Program-made: the position numbers and the translations under genes
Origin: Alphaproteobacteria bacterium
Lineage (GTDB): Bacteria > Pseudomonadota > Alphaproteobacteria > Rhodobacterales > Rhodobacteraceae
Assembly: GCA_024280735.1 (NCBI GenBank)
Contig: JAJRPO010000063.1
Coordinates: forward strand, 1 to 36,557
Length of the DNA: 36,557 nt
Direction: 5' to 3'
The notes under the pieces: generated by a model
The model's database searches: none
What the model was told of the DNA's origin: nothing
The model's input: the letters and a program-made list of their open reading frames with translations, nothing else
Shown: piece after piece, positions 23,534 to 32,758 of the stretch
Numbering within the stretch: the first letter of the stretch is position 1
Layout: each line of letters opens with the position of its first letter

Positions 23534-25219
23534 ATGGCGAAATACGCGAAATTGGCGGGTATGGTAACAGGCTTGGCGATTGGGCTGGGCGGCGGCGTGC
23601 TGCTGGCGGTAATGAACCCGTTGATACCGGATACGGATAAAACACAGGTGGCCGGCGCGCCGGATGCTGTGCAACCGGCTGTGACCCAGCAAGGAGACGC
23701 CCCTGTTTTGGGCGGCCCGCAGCCAGAGGTTAAGCCAGCTGTCGTTCAAGGTGACAAGCCCGTCACATCTGCGGCCGATTCTGCGCCAGCGCAGGTTCCC
23801 GCCCCGCAAAGCATGATTAAAACCGGAGAAGATAGCCCGATTGCGCCGCTTGATATTCAGTCTGGTGAAACATCTGCGGTCACCATGCCTAAGGCTAATA
23901 TCACCGGCAATGCGACAAAAAACATGACGCTGGATGTACCGCCGAATGCGGGTAAAGTGGTGGTTAAACCGCTGCGACAGGCCTTGCCGAAGGTTCAATC
24001 GGACGGGGTAGCCATCATGGTTGATCCGGATATGTCCAATACAGAAGGGGATGGGGTGTCGCTGCCAAACCAACCCAGTGGCGCAGCACCAAGCGGTGCC
24101 GTGCAAGTTTTGCCAGCGGTTTCAACGCAGGCTGCACCGGATATTTCAACAACCCCAGCAAAGCCGCTGATCATTGCGGAGCCGAATGTGGATACGGCAA
24201 ATGGCAGTGCGCAGCCTTTGCAACCTGCCGCTAATGGCGGGACCGAGGTTATTACTCCCGGGGGGGCTAATCGTGCGATACCCGCCCCTGTTCCGCAAAA
24301 AATCGAAACTGCCCCGGATGTGCTGGCGGCTTTACCGACAATTCCCGAACCCAAACGGCGGGTTAATAAATCGGGAACTTTTGCGACCAGCTCTTCGCGG
24401 TTGCCCACCACGGGGGGGGGCAGTTTTGTTTCCCGAAAATCGAATGATACAGGCGGTAAGTTTCCAACAATAGGCACCAAGAGCGCCCGATTGGCACCGG
24501 ATGCCGTGCCAGACCCAAATGCGGTTGCAGGTGCGCTAGTGCGTAATGCTGTTGCTTTTGCGGGGGCGGATAAACCGCTGATGTCGATCATTCTGATCGA
24601 TATCGGTGACAAGGGCCTGCCGATGGAAACCTTGCAAACTCTGACGATCCCAGCCGCCTTTGCTTTGCCTGCTGATCAACAAGACGTCGGGGTTTTGGCG
24701 CAAAGCTATGCCCGTGCCGGATTCGAAGTGCTGGCCCTGTCGCCGCGCGCTGTGGAGATGAGCCTGTCGGGCGGGCTGGATCAAGCACAAGTCGACGAAA
24801 TTATTGGTCAGATTTTTGCGGATATGCCGCAGGCCATTGGCCTGATTGATCGCACCAGTGCTGATCTACAGAAAGACCGTAAATTGGCGAAATCTGTAGT
24901 GTCCAGTTTTCGCAAATCGGGGCATGGTCTGGTGACTTATGCGGAGGGCCTGAACCCTGTGCCGCGCGCCGCAGGGGAGGCTGGTGTGGCCGCTGGCACG
25001 GTGTACCGCAATCTGGACGGCAAAGGCGAAACTGCTGCGGTGATGCTGCGGTATCTGGACCGCGCGGTGTTGGATGCGCGGCGCAACGGGCAGGTAATTG
25101 TGCTGGGAACTACCGCGCCGGAAACCGTGGCAACGATTGTAAACTGGGCGCTCAGCAGCAAAGCGCGCGGTGTGGCGCTGGCCCCTGTTTCAGCGAGTTT
25201 GAAGGCCAGCTTGCAGTAA
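23534..25219 (+). CDS. Divergent polysaccharide deacetylase family protein (YibQ-like)
   Basis: A 561-residue envelope protein with one N-terminal membrane segment (residues 7-28, GMVTGLAIGLGGGVLLAVM). A linker of about 300 residues rich in Pro, Ala, Gly and Gln follows, then a C-terminal domain (about 340-555) of the divergent polysaccharide deacetylase family. SIILIDIGDKGLPMETLQTL corresponds to the strand that in active members reads DD-G. Later parts include IGLIDRTSADLQKDRKLAKS and KSGHGLVTYAEGLN. The HPM motif of active YibQ proteins is replaced by LALSPRAVEMSLSG. The domain may therefore bind rather than cut glycans. It is divergent from trpG; the linker suggests reach across the periplasm. 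Confidence 0.8.
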   Translation: MAKYAKLAGMVTGLAIGLGGGVLLAVMNPLIPDTDKTQVAGAPDAVQPAVTQQGDAPVLGGPQPEVKPAVVQGDKPVTSAADSAPAQVPAPQSMIKTGEDSPIAPLDIQSGETSAVTMPKANITGNATKNMTLDVPPNAGKVVVKPLRQALPKVQSDGVAIMVDPDMSNTEGDGVSLPNQPSGAAPSGAVQVLPAVSTQAAPDISTTPAKPLIIAEPNVDTANGSAQPLQPAANGGTEVITPGGANRAIPAPVPQKIETAPDVLAALPTIPEPKRRVNKSGTFATSSSRLPTTGGGSFVSRKSNDTGGKFPTIGTKSARLAPDAVPDPNAVAGALVRNAVAFAGADKPLMSIILIDIGDKGLPMETLQTLTIPAAFALPADQQDVGVLAQSYARAGFEVLALSPRAVEMSLSGGLDQAQVDEIIGQIFADMPQAIGLIDRTSADLQKDRKLAKSVVSSFRKSGHGLVTYAEGLNPVPRAAGEAGVAAGTVYRNLDGKGETAAVMLRYLDRAVLDARRNGQVIVLGTTAPETVATIVNWALSSKARGVALAPVSASLKASLQ

Positions 25220-25305
25220 TCTTGCTTGCAAAACATATGTTGACGTAAAAAATACCTGTGACTACGGTTGTTTAGGAAAAATAGCTGTTGTTTGGAGGAG
25301 TTGGT

Positions 25306-27315
25306 ATGTCTGTTGGAAATAGTGAGTTTGTCCCGTTTGGAACCGAATTTCTGGTCAATACCACCACAATGCTGGATCAAGACGATGCTTCGGTTGCAGC
25401 CCTTGCGGGGGGCGGGTTTGTTGTCACCTGGACGGACAAAAGCGGTATCGCCACCATCTTTGATGGTTACGAAGTCTTGGGGCAGGTTTTCAATGCAGAT
25501 GGCAGCCCCGACGGCGATGAGTTTCAAGTCAATGTCGCCACCAATTCCTATCAACGTGAGGCCCGTGTTTCTGCCTTGAAAGACGGTGGGTTTGCGGTTG
25601 TCTGGCGGGATGATGACCCCGCCAGCCCAGACGACAATGGTGCGGCGGTCCGGCTGCGGTTATTTGCGGCGGATGGCAGCGCCACCAGTGGTGAGGTTTT
25701 GGTCAATACCACCACCGATTACAGTCAATATGACCCGGAAATTACTCTGCTTGCGGGGGGCGGGTTTGTGGTGACCTGGACCAATTACAATTTTGCCGAT
25801 GTGGCGAATCCCGATGCGGATGTGCGCGCCCAGTTGTATGATCAAAACGGCGGGGCTGTCGGCAGCGAGATTTTGGTGAATACGACCACAAATGACCATC
25901 AAACAGACCCGGTGGTGGCGGCCCTGTCAGGGGGCGGGTTTGTGATCAGCTGGACCGGCGAGAGCGGCAGCGCCGACGACATGTCGCAACAGGCCGTAAG
26001 GGCGCAGGTTTTTACCGCCAGTGGCAGCAGGGTGAACAGCGAGTTTCTGGTGAACACAGTTACCAGTGCCGCGCAGTATGAATCTTCGTTAACCGGATTG
26101 GCGGGGGGCAGATTTGTGGCCACGTGGCGCGACGAAAGCGGCACCGGTGTGGACGCGGATAATAGCGCTGTTTCCGCGCAATTATTTAATGCTGACGGCA
26201 GCAAATTCGGGGCAGAATTTCAGGTCAACACAACCACGGCCTCCTATCAAACGGAGCCGTTTGTGACCTCGCTTGCCGGTGGCGGTTTTATTGTGGCGTG
26301 GATGGATTTCAGCGGCAGCGGTGATGATAACTCTGGTACTGCGGTGCGCGGGCAGATGTTTGATGCGGTGGGCACGCCTTTGGGGGGCGAGTTTCGGATC
26401 AACTCCACTGTCGGATCAAATCAATACGCCGTTTCAATGAACGAGCTGGCAGACGGACGCGTGGCGATTGTCTGGACAGATGCCAGCGGTATAACGGGTG
26501 ATACCTCTGGCTCGGCCATTCGGGGGCAAATATTCGATCCGCGCGTTGCGGGGGTCGATTTGCAAGGCACAGCGCGGGCCGATGATCTGGTGGGAACCGG
26601 ATTTGACGACACCATCAAAGGCGCGAATGGCGCGGATATGCTGGTTGGGGCCTTGGGCGATGATTTGCTGGTTGGGCAGGGCGGCAACGACATTTTGCAA
26701 GGCGATGCGGGGGATGATGTTTTGCTTGGCGGTGGCAAGAAAGACCGGCTGTTTGGCGGCCAAGGCGATGATACGCTGGAAGGTCAGGCGGGGCGCGATC
26801 TGTTGCGCGGCTCGGTTGGCGCTGACCTGCTGAAAGGCGGCGCTGGCAAGGATCGACTGTTTGGCGGCGAGCAAAAGGATCAGTTGTTTGGCGGCGGCGG
26901 CGGTGATTTGTTGCACGGTGAAGCCGGCAACGACAACCTGTTTGGCGGCGGTGGCAACGACAGGTTGCTGGGCGGCTTGGGCAAAGACATGTTGCAGGGC
27001 GGCGCGGGCGCGGATGTTTTCATCTTTAACAAGGCGGCGCACAGTCGGGTTGGCAAAAGCGATGTGATTAGCGATTTTACCAGCGGTGATGATCTGATTG
27101 ATTTGTCCAATATGTCGGATGAAACCATGGTGTTTATTGGCGCGGCTGATTTTTCCGCTACGGGTGCAGAGGTGCAAATCGTCAAGAAATTGAACGGCAA
27201 AGCACTTGTGCAGATTGATGTTGATGGCGATGGTTCCGCCGATGCGCGGATTGTTCTGGACGGGTTGAGCAGTGCCGAGATTGATGCCCTGACGGCGGAT
27301 GATTTCATTTTGTAA
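25306..27315 (+). CDS. RTX-type secreted protein with seven 58-residue repeats
   Basis: A 669-residue protein without a signal peptide. Residues 12-415 are seven tandem units whose conserved Glu of the E-x-x-VN motif falls at 14, 72, 130, 188, 246, 304 and 362, an exact 58-residue period. Each unit contains LAGGGFVVTW-like and A-V-R-x-Q-x-F segments. Residues 440-570 carry RTX nonapeptides (GGxGxDxLxG type, for example GGAGKDRLF and GGGGNDRLL) that bind calcium. A serralysin-like C-terminus (VFIFNKAAHS, DVISDFTSGDDLIDLS) is the usual type I secretion signal region. The start at 25306 follows GGAGG; an ATG at 25288 is upstream of that site. No type I exporter is in the window. The function of the repeat domain is unknown. 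Confidence 0.88.
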   Translation: MSVGNSEFVPFGTEFLVNTTTMLDQDDASVAALAGGGFVVTWTDKSGIATIFDGYEVLGQVFNADGSPDGDEFQVNVATNSYQREARVSALKDGGFAVVWRDDDPASPDDNGAAVRLRLFAADGSATSGEVLVNTTTDYSQYDPEITLLAGGGFVVTWTNYNFADVANPDADVRAQLYDQNGGAVGSEILVNTTTNDHQTDPVVAALSGGGFVISWTGESGSADDMSQQAVRAQVFTASGSRVNSEFLVNTVTSAAQYESSLTGLAGGRFVATWRDESGTGVDADNSAVSAQLFNADGSKFGAEFQVNTTTASYQTEPFVTSLAGGGFIVAWMDFSGSGDDNSGTAVRGQMFDAVGTPLGGEFRINSTVGSNQYAVSMNELADGRVAIVWTDASGITGDTSGSAIRGQIFDPRVAGVDLQGTARADDLVGTGFDDTIKGANGADMLVGALGDDLLVGQGGNDILQGDAGDDVLLGGGKKDRLFGGQGDDTLEGQAGRDLLRGSVGADLLKGGAGKDRLFGGEQKDQLFGGGGGDLLHGEAGNDNLFGGGGNDRLLGGLGKDMLQGGAGADVFIFNKAAHSRVGKSDVISDFTSGDDLIDLSNMSDETMVFIGAADFSATGAEVQIVKKLNGKALVQIDVDGDGSADARIVLDGLSSAEIDALTADDFIL

Positions 27316-27612
27316 GCAGTTTTATCCCGCTACAGCATTTCGCTGGCAGGATGAAACCGTATTACTGTGAATAAGAAAGGCGGGCCCGCCAGTGCGGTTG
27401 TCGTGCCGATCAGGGGTGTGAGGCCTGAAACCTGTGAATTCTGCGGTTTTCGGCGATTCCGGGTCGGGTTGATAATCCGATTGGTTCCGAAACCTTGGAT
27501 GAACCCTCTGCTAATAGGGAACATCCGTGAACCACTTTTTGATGACGTCGGGGACAGGGTATAGACCCGCCGCGCTAACATCCTGTTAACCTAGCGGTCG
27601 CTGCCCTGCGCG
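27316..27612. other. Convergent spacer between the RTX gene and trpE
   Basis: This 297-bp stretch separates two genes that end toward each other. It holds the perfect palindrome GGCGGGCCCGCC at 27379-27390 and an imperfect hairpin at about 27327-27355 (ATCC/GGAT with AGC/GCT inside) just after the RTX stop. I see no credible gene: the open frames here lack ribosome sites. A bidirectional terminator is plausible but not clear. Confidence 0.4.
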
Positions 27613-29127
27613 TCAGCCATTCCCCAGCGGGGTCACAAAGTGGATTGCCTCTTGCGCGGCCATGCGCAAGGCTTTGGATTTATTGACGGTTTCCTGAAAC
27701 TCTGCCTCGGGATCGCTGTCGTAAACCACGCCGCCACCGGCCTGAATATACAGTTTTTCATCTTGGACAACGGCGGTGCGCAGGGCGATGCAGATGTCCA
27801 TTTCGCCGTTGGCCGAGAAATAACCGACGCCGCCGCCATAAACGCCGCGCTTTTCTTTTTCCAGCTCGTCTATGATCTGCATGGCGCGTACCTTTGGCGC
27901 ACCTGACACGGTGCCAGCGGGCAGACCTGCCAGCAGGGCAGACAGGGCGTCATGCTTATCTGACAGCTCGCCTATCACGTTGGACACGATGTGCATCACA
28001 TGGCTGTACCGTTCGATGATGAATTGCTCATTCGGGTTCACGGTGCCGATTTTGGCGACGCGGCCCACGTCGTTGCGGCCTAGATCCAACAGCATCAGAT
28101 GCTCGGCGCGTTCTTTGGGGTCGGCCAGCAGCTCGACCTCATAGGCCTTGTCTTGCGCCGTGGTTTCGCCGCGCGGGCGGGTGCCTGCGATCGGGCGAAT
28201 GGTAACTTCGCCGTCTTTGACCCGCACCAGAATTTCTGGGCTGGCCCCAATCACCTGAAAGCCGCCAAAGTTGAAAAAGAACATATAGGGCGAAGGGTTG
28301 GTGCGGCGCAGCGCGCGGTAGAGTGCAAAGGGCGGTAGTTTGAAATCTTGCGTCCAGCGTTGCGAAGGCACCACCTGAAAGATATCACCGGCGCGGATGT
28401 AATCGCGGGCGGCCTCGACCATGGCGAAATATTCGGGTTTGGTAGTGTTTGACACCGGTTCGCCAACACAATTGGCGGCATCGGGGATCATCGGGTTTGA
28501 GGGCGCGGGGCGGTCCAGATCGCGGATCGCATCCATCACCCGTTCCGCCGCGATGTTATAGGCGGCGCGCGCCGACAGATCTCCGCGCTGATAAACGGGG
28601 GAGACAACGGTGATTTCGTCTTTCACCCCATCCACCACCACAACCACCGAGGGGCGCATCATCACCGCGTCCGGCAGGTTGAGGGGGTCAGGGTTCACGT
28701 CAGGCAGGTGTTCCACATGGCGGATCATGTCATAGCCAAGGAAGCCAAACAGCCCCGCCGCAATCGCAGGCAGGCCTTCGGGCAGATCAATCCGGCTCTC
28801 GGCCAATAGGGCGCGCAGGGCGGTTAAGGGATCGCCTGCCATCGGCTCAAACGCCTCGGCGTCAAAACGGGCCTGACGGTTAATGCGGGCGGTGTCGCCG
28901 TTACTTTGCCAGATCAGGTCGGGCTTCATACCAATCACGGTAAAGCGCCCGCGAATTTCCCCACCCGTCACAGATTCCAGCATAAAGCTGTCTTTCTGCG
29001 CCTGAGCCAGTTTCAGCATCAAGGATACAGGCGTATCAAGGTCAGCCACCAGACGGTTGTAGACCACCTGATTTTGACCGGCGTTATAGGCCGATTCAAA
29101 GCTGGCGAAATCCGGCGTCAGGGCCAT
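27613..29127 (-). CDS. trpE: Anthranilate synthase component I
   Basis: This 504-residue enzyme makes anthranilate from chorismate using ammonia from TrpG. The N-terminal regulatory domain carries SFMLESVTGGEIRGRFTVIG, the region that binds tryptophan for feedback inhibition. The C-terminal chorismate-binding domain has IRAGDIFQVVPSQR, SPEILVRV, IAGTRPRG, ELLADPKERAEHLML-type and AGTVSGAPKVRAM segments. The length fits. Its ATG overlaps the ppiD TGA (TGATG), so the two are coupled. trpG is in a separate operon in the same direction, 4.2 kb downstream. Confidence 0.96.
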   Translation of the reverse strand: MALTPDFASFESAYNAGQNQVVYNRLVADLDTPVSLMLKLAQAQKDSFMLESVTGGEIRGRFTVIGMKPDLIWQSNGDTARINRQARFDAEAFEPMAGDPLTALRALLAESRIDLPEGLPAIAAGLFGFLGYDMIRHVEHLPDVNPDPLNLPDAVMMRPSVVVVVDGVKDEITVVSPVYQRGDLSARAAYNIAAERVMDAIRDLDRPAPSNPMIPDAANCVGEPVSNTTKPEYFAMVEAARDYIRAGDIFQVVPSQRWTQDFKLPPFALYRALRRTNPSPYMFFFNFGGFQVIGASPEILVRVKDGEVTIRPIAGTRPRGETTAQDKAYEVELLADPKERAEHLMLLDLGRNDVGRVAKIGTVNPNEQFIIERYSHVMHIVSNVIGELSDKHDALSALLAGLPAGTVSGAPKVRAMQIIDELEKEKRGVYGGGVGYFSANGEMDICIALRTAVVQDEKLYIQAGGGVVYDSDPEAEFQETVNKSKALRMAAQEAIHFVTPLGNG

Positions 29128-30995
29128 CAGCGCGTCGCAATCTGTGCGTTGATCGAGTTAATCGCGGTCTGGTTCAAAGAAACACCAGCGGCATCGCGCA
29201 GGGCAACCGTGTAGAGCGCCAGCATATCCGCACCGATTTGCGCATCCAGCGAATTGCCCAGTTGAGTCAGCAGGGTTTTGTTCTGCTCGGTTGCCGGATC
29301 AAAGGCATTGGTTCCGGTCAGACGGGCCAATAGCACGCCATTGGGCGAGTCAAGCGCCGCAACTTTGCCGATGTCCAAGGCAAACACATCGATCATGGTT
29401 GTTTGCGGCATACCGGCAAAGAAACTGTCACGGCGGGCCTCTGTTTCGGAGTTGGGCGCAAGGCTGAAGTCAGCAAAATCAGCGCCTTCTTCCAGCTTGA
29501 TTTTATACTCTGCTGCCAGCTTTTGCAGTTGAGCCAAAACTTCTGCTTGGCGCCAATCGGTCGCCACGCGGGTTTTTACCTCGTCAAAGGGGATAGCTGT
29601 GGGTTCGGTAACCTTGTTCACTTTCAACGCGAAAATGCCGCCATCTGCCAGATCAACGATCTCTGGGAAGTCGCTTTCCTTGGCGGTCAGAATTGCTTTG
29701 CGAAAGGCGCTGTAGCCGTTCAACCCGCCAGTGCTTTCGGCGTTGAAATCAATGGTGCCGGTCTGCATCGCGGATTCTTTGCCAAGGTCGGAAACGGTTG
29801 CACCCGCCACCAGCAAATCATCGATTTCGGCAATCATATCGGAAACCAACCGCCGCGCGCCTTCGCCGGCGAGTTCGGTCTTCAGCCTGTCACGGGCCTC
29901 TTCAAACGGGGTGTTATCTGCGGCCAGCACGGCGTTGACGCGAAACAGGGCTGGGCCAAGGGACGATTCAACCGGCCCCATAATACCGAGTTTCTCTTCG
30001 GCAAAGATCACTTTGGCGGCGGCACTGGAAAGGTCCTTGGCCTCGACATCGCCCAAATCGACATCCGCCAGTGCAAGGCCGCGTTCTGTGACGAGTTGCG
30101 CGAATGTCATGGTCAGGGCATCCAGGCTGTCACGGGCGTCTTGCGCCTCCTCAAGGGTGCCAAAAACAATCCGCTCTACGGCGCGCTGTTCTGCCTTGTT
30201 GAAACGATCGTTTTGCAACTCATAGGATTCGCGTAATTGTGCGTCGTCCACATCAACTTGGTCCAGCAACATATCAGGGCTGAGCCATGCGTAAGTCACG
30301 TTATGACTGCGAAGGGATTGATATTGTTCGGTGTTTTTGTCGTAATAGCTTTTCAATTGCGCATCCGTACCCTTTTCGATTGGCGCGGCCAATTGCAGCT
30401 CTGTGACCCAAGCCCAGTCAAAATCGCGGGTTTCCTGCACGTAAGCCACAAGGGATTTCGGGATTACATCGGAGGAAGATATACCGCCAGAAATGCTGCC
30501 CTCAAGAATGGCACGCGCGTTTTCTTTGCGCAGCAGGTCATCAAATGCCTTGGGGGTGATACCCAATTGGCGGTCCAGGTAAAACTCGTAAGATGCTTTG
30601 TCAAAGCTGCCGGTTAGCCCCTGAAAATTTGGATTGGCCAGAATTTGCGCCCGCACAATATCGTCGCCAACGCTCAGGCCCAGCTGATTGGCCTCGTTGT
30701 CAATTGCAGCCAGACCGATGACCGCATCCAGAACCGTGTCGCCGATGCCGTATTGCTCTACCTCGACGGGGGACAGATTGCGCCCAGCGCGGTTGGACAA
30801 CTGGTTGATCGCATTTCGATAGGCGCGGGCATAGGTATCCACGGGGATGCTTTCCGCGCCCACAGTGCCAATAGATTGCAGGTTGCCACCGCCAAATCCC
30901 CCAATGCCAAAGCCGGTCAGACCAAGCATCAAAAGCCCCATAATAACCATCATGAATTTGCTGTTTTTCTTATCGGAGCGGAGGGGTGTGGACAT
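29127..30995 (-). CDS. Periplasmic folding chaperone, PpiD/SurA-like peptidyl-prolyl isomerase
   Basis: A 622-residue inner-membrane-anchored periplasmic protein. A cytosolic N-terminus MSTPLRSDKKNSKF precedes one membrane segment (FMMVIMGLLMLGLTGFGIGG). A SurA_N-type chaperone domain follows (VDTYARAYRNAINQLSNRAG and onwards to about residue 190), then a parvulin-like region around residues 250-370 (AVERIVFGTLEEAQDARDSL, PVESSLGPALFRVN). A long C-terminal domain follows. The length is typical of PpiD (about 620). It assists folding of secreted proteins at the Sec exit. The parvulin signature is weak, so isomerase activity is uncertain. It heads the ppiD-trpE operon. Confidence 0.88.
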   Translation of the reverse strand: MSTPLRSDKKNSKFMMVIMGLLMLGLTGFGIGGFGGGNLQSIGTVGAESIPVDTYARAYRNAINQLSNRAGRNLSPVEVEQYGIGDTVLDAVIGLAAIDNEANQLGLSVGDDIVRAQILANPNFQGLTGSFDKASYEFYLDRQLGITPKAFDDLLRKENARAILEGSISGGISSSDVIPKSLVAYVQETRDFDWAWVTELQLAAPIEKGTDAQLKSYYDKNTEQYQSLRSHNVTYAWLSPDMLLDQVDVDDAQLRESYELQNDRFNKAEQRAVERIVFGTLEEAQDARDSLDALTMTFAQLVTERGLALADVDLGDVEAKDLSSAAAKVIFAEEKLGIMGPVESSLGPALFRVNAVLAADNTPFEEARDRLKTELAGEGARRLVSDMIAEIDDLLVAGATVSDLGKESAMQTGTIDFNAESTGGLNGYSAFRKAILTAKESDFPEIVDLADGGIFALKVNKVTEPTAIPFDEVKTRVATDWRQAEVLAQLQKLAAEYKIKLEEGADFADFSLAPNSETEARRDSFFAGMPQTTMIDVFALDIGKVAALDSPNGVLLARLTGTNAFDPATEQNKTLLTQLGNSLDAQIGADMLALYTVALRDAAGVSLNQTAINSINAQIATR

Positions 30996-31159
30996 CTCAA
31001 ACCTATCTGTTTTTCCTGTATTCAGGAGCAGGTTTTAGGGGGTGATCGGGCTATGCGCAAGCGGGTTCATAAAATGGCCGGATCTGGATGCTCAAATTAT
31101 CGTGCATTGCCCCGCTGGAAGGCTTGACAGAGCGGGGTGAGGCGCCCTCCCTTAGGCAA

Positions 31160-31831
31160 ATGGATATTTCAGTTGCCACGTTGGTATTGTTGCCAATTGG
31201 TCTGGGCCTGCTGGGTTTTGTAGAACCATGCACCATTGGGGCGCATTTGGTGTTTCTGGACACGCAGAAAAATCGCGATACGCGGCAGAAAACCCGTGCG
31301 GTTTTGGTCTTTATACTGGTGCGCGCCTTGGTTGCCGGGCTGGTAGGGGTGTTGATTTCCCTGCTGGGCGGGATTTTGATTTCGCTGCAAACGGGGCTTT
31401 GGCTGGTTTTCGGGGTGGTTTATCTGGCTTTAGGAGCGGCGTTTCTACTCGGGCGGGCGGGCCGTTTCAAACGGCGGCTGGCGCTGGCCCCCTCGGCTTG
31501 GAAAAATGCGCGAAATCCGGTTGTGCTTGGTTTGGCTTTTGGCCTTAATATTCCGGCCTGCGCGGCACCAATTCTGTTTGCGCTGCTGGGGATGGCGGCG
31601 ACAAGTGGCACTGTTGCCTCGGGTTTTGTGATGATGTTTCTGTTTGGTTTTTTCCTGTCGGCACCACTGGCGTTATTTGCCTTTATTCCGGCTTTGGCGG
31701 GGCGGATGGATCGCTTGGCAGTGCGGCTGGTCTCGGCGCGGTTGCTGATTGGCTGTGTTTTTGTGATTTTAGGGCTGTGGTCGATCTGGTTTGGTCTGTT
31801 TGTTAATCCGGTCAACTGGTCCGGCCAATGA
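31160..31831 (+). CDS. CcdA-like (DsbD transmembrane family) thiol transporter
   Basis: A 223-residue membrane protein with six likely helices. Two cysteines sit at the expected places for a CcdA-type electron carrier: GFVEPCTIGAH in the first helix and NIPACAAPILF in the fourth. CcdA passes reducing power from cytosolic thioredoxin to periplasmic thiols, often for cytochrome c maturation. The start at 31160 gives the usual short N-terminus; a longer frame from 31088 would add 24 hydrophilic residues and cannot be excluded, since neither has a strong ribosome site. The stop overlaps the start of the following MFS gene (ATGA), so the two were one operon. Confidence 0.8.
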   Translation: MDISVATLVLLPIGLGLLGFVEPCTIGAHLVFLDTQKNRDTRQKTRAVLVFILVRALVAGLVGVLISLLGGILISLQTGLWLVFGVVYLALGAAFLLGRAGRFKRRLALAPSAWKNARNPVVLGLAFGLNIPACAAPILFALLGMAATSGTVASGFVMMFLFGFFLSAPLALFAFIPALAGRMDRLAVRLVSARLLIGCVFVILGLWSIWFGLFVNPVNWSGQ

Positions 31832-32703
31832 CTGAGAAATCCCGCTTCAAAAAGGTCGCCATTGCCGGCATCAGCTTTCAGGCTGGATCTGCGGCGATAG
31901 ATTCCGCCACCATCATGTCGGCGCTGGTGTTCCAGTTGACCGGCAGCACAGTGATGGTGGGGGCAGTCACCGCGATCCTGCGCTTTGGCTGGTTGTTTCC
32001 CCAGTTAATCGTCGGATTTCTGGCGCAGCAAAACGGGTCTTCGATGCGCTATTATGTGATTGGTGCCTTTGGGCGCGCCAGTTGCATGGCGTTGCTGGCG
32101 GCGGTGTTGTTTTGGGGGGCGGAGTGGCCGCGATTTTGGCTCTCGGCCAGCGTTATGGTGCTTTGGGTGGCCTATGCCTTTATCAGCGGCATTGTGGCGG
32201 TGCCTTATAATGACATCGTGGCGCGTTCGGTGTCCCCGCATCTGCGCAGCCGCCTGTTGGCAACGCGGTTTTTTGGCGGCGGAGTGCTGGCACTCGGGAT
32301 TGTGGCACTTGCCGACCAAATGGTGGCAGGGCTGGCTTTTCCGGTTTCCTACGCCGGTATCATCGCGCTGGCGTCGGTTTTGATGTTCATTTCCTCGGGT
32401 GTTTTCACCGCGATGGGAGAGCCGGAAACCGCCGCGCAGAAAACCAGCAAGCCCGGCTTTTTCCAATATCTGAAAGACGGGATTGAGGTGTTTAAAACCA
32501 ATCAACGCTTTCACCTGTTCGTTTTTGCCCAGTGGTGTGGCGGCGCGGTGTTGATGGCCATGCCGTTTTATGTGGTGCGCGCCTATGGCGCCGGTTTTGA
32601 TCTGGAGCGCGTGGCGCTGTTACTGGGTGCGCAAACAATCGGCGCGCTGGTTTCCAACCTGTTGTGGGGGTGGTGGGGCGATCACCTTGGCAAGCGGGAT
32701 TAA
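31828..32703 (+). pseudogene. MFS transporter, 3' part lost at a genomic-island junction
   Basis: The frame encodes 291 residues with about eight membrane helices of a major facilitator protein (FQAGSAAIDSATIMSALVF, GWLFPQLIVGFLAQQ, VPYNDIVARSVSPHLRSRLL). MFS proteins of this type are about 400 residues with 12 helices. The frame runs normally to LLWGWWGDHLGKR, a loop that should lead into helix 9, and then stops at GCGGGATTAA exactly where AT-rich island sequence and an integrase gene begin. The remaining helices are not in the window. It overlaps the CcdA-like gene by 4 bp. The substrate is unknown. The truncated protein is probably non-functional. Confidence 0.8.
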
Positions 32704-32758
32704 TTTAAGTAAAGTCAACTGCTTACACCTAAAAACTCTAATTTTGAGGTGTGCAGAA

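Noticed and set aside
26434-27177. Long minus-strand frame opposite the RTX repeats
   Set aside because: It is a low-complexity shadow of the repeated RTX coding sequence.
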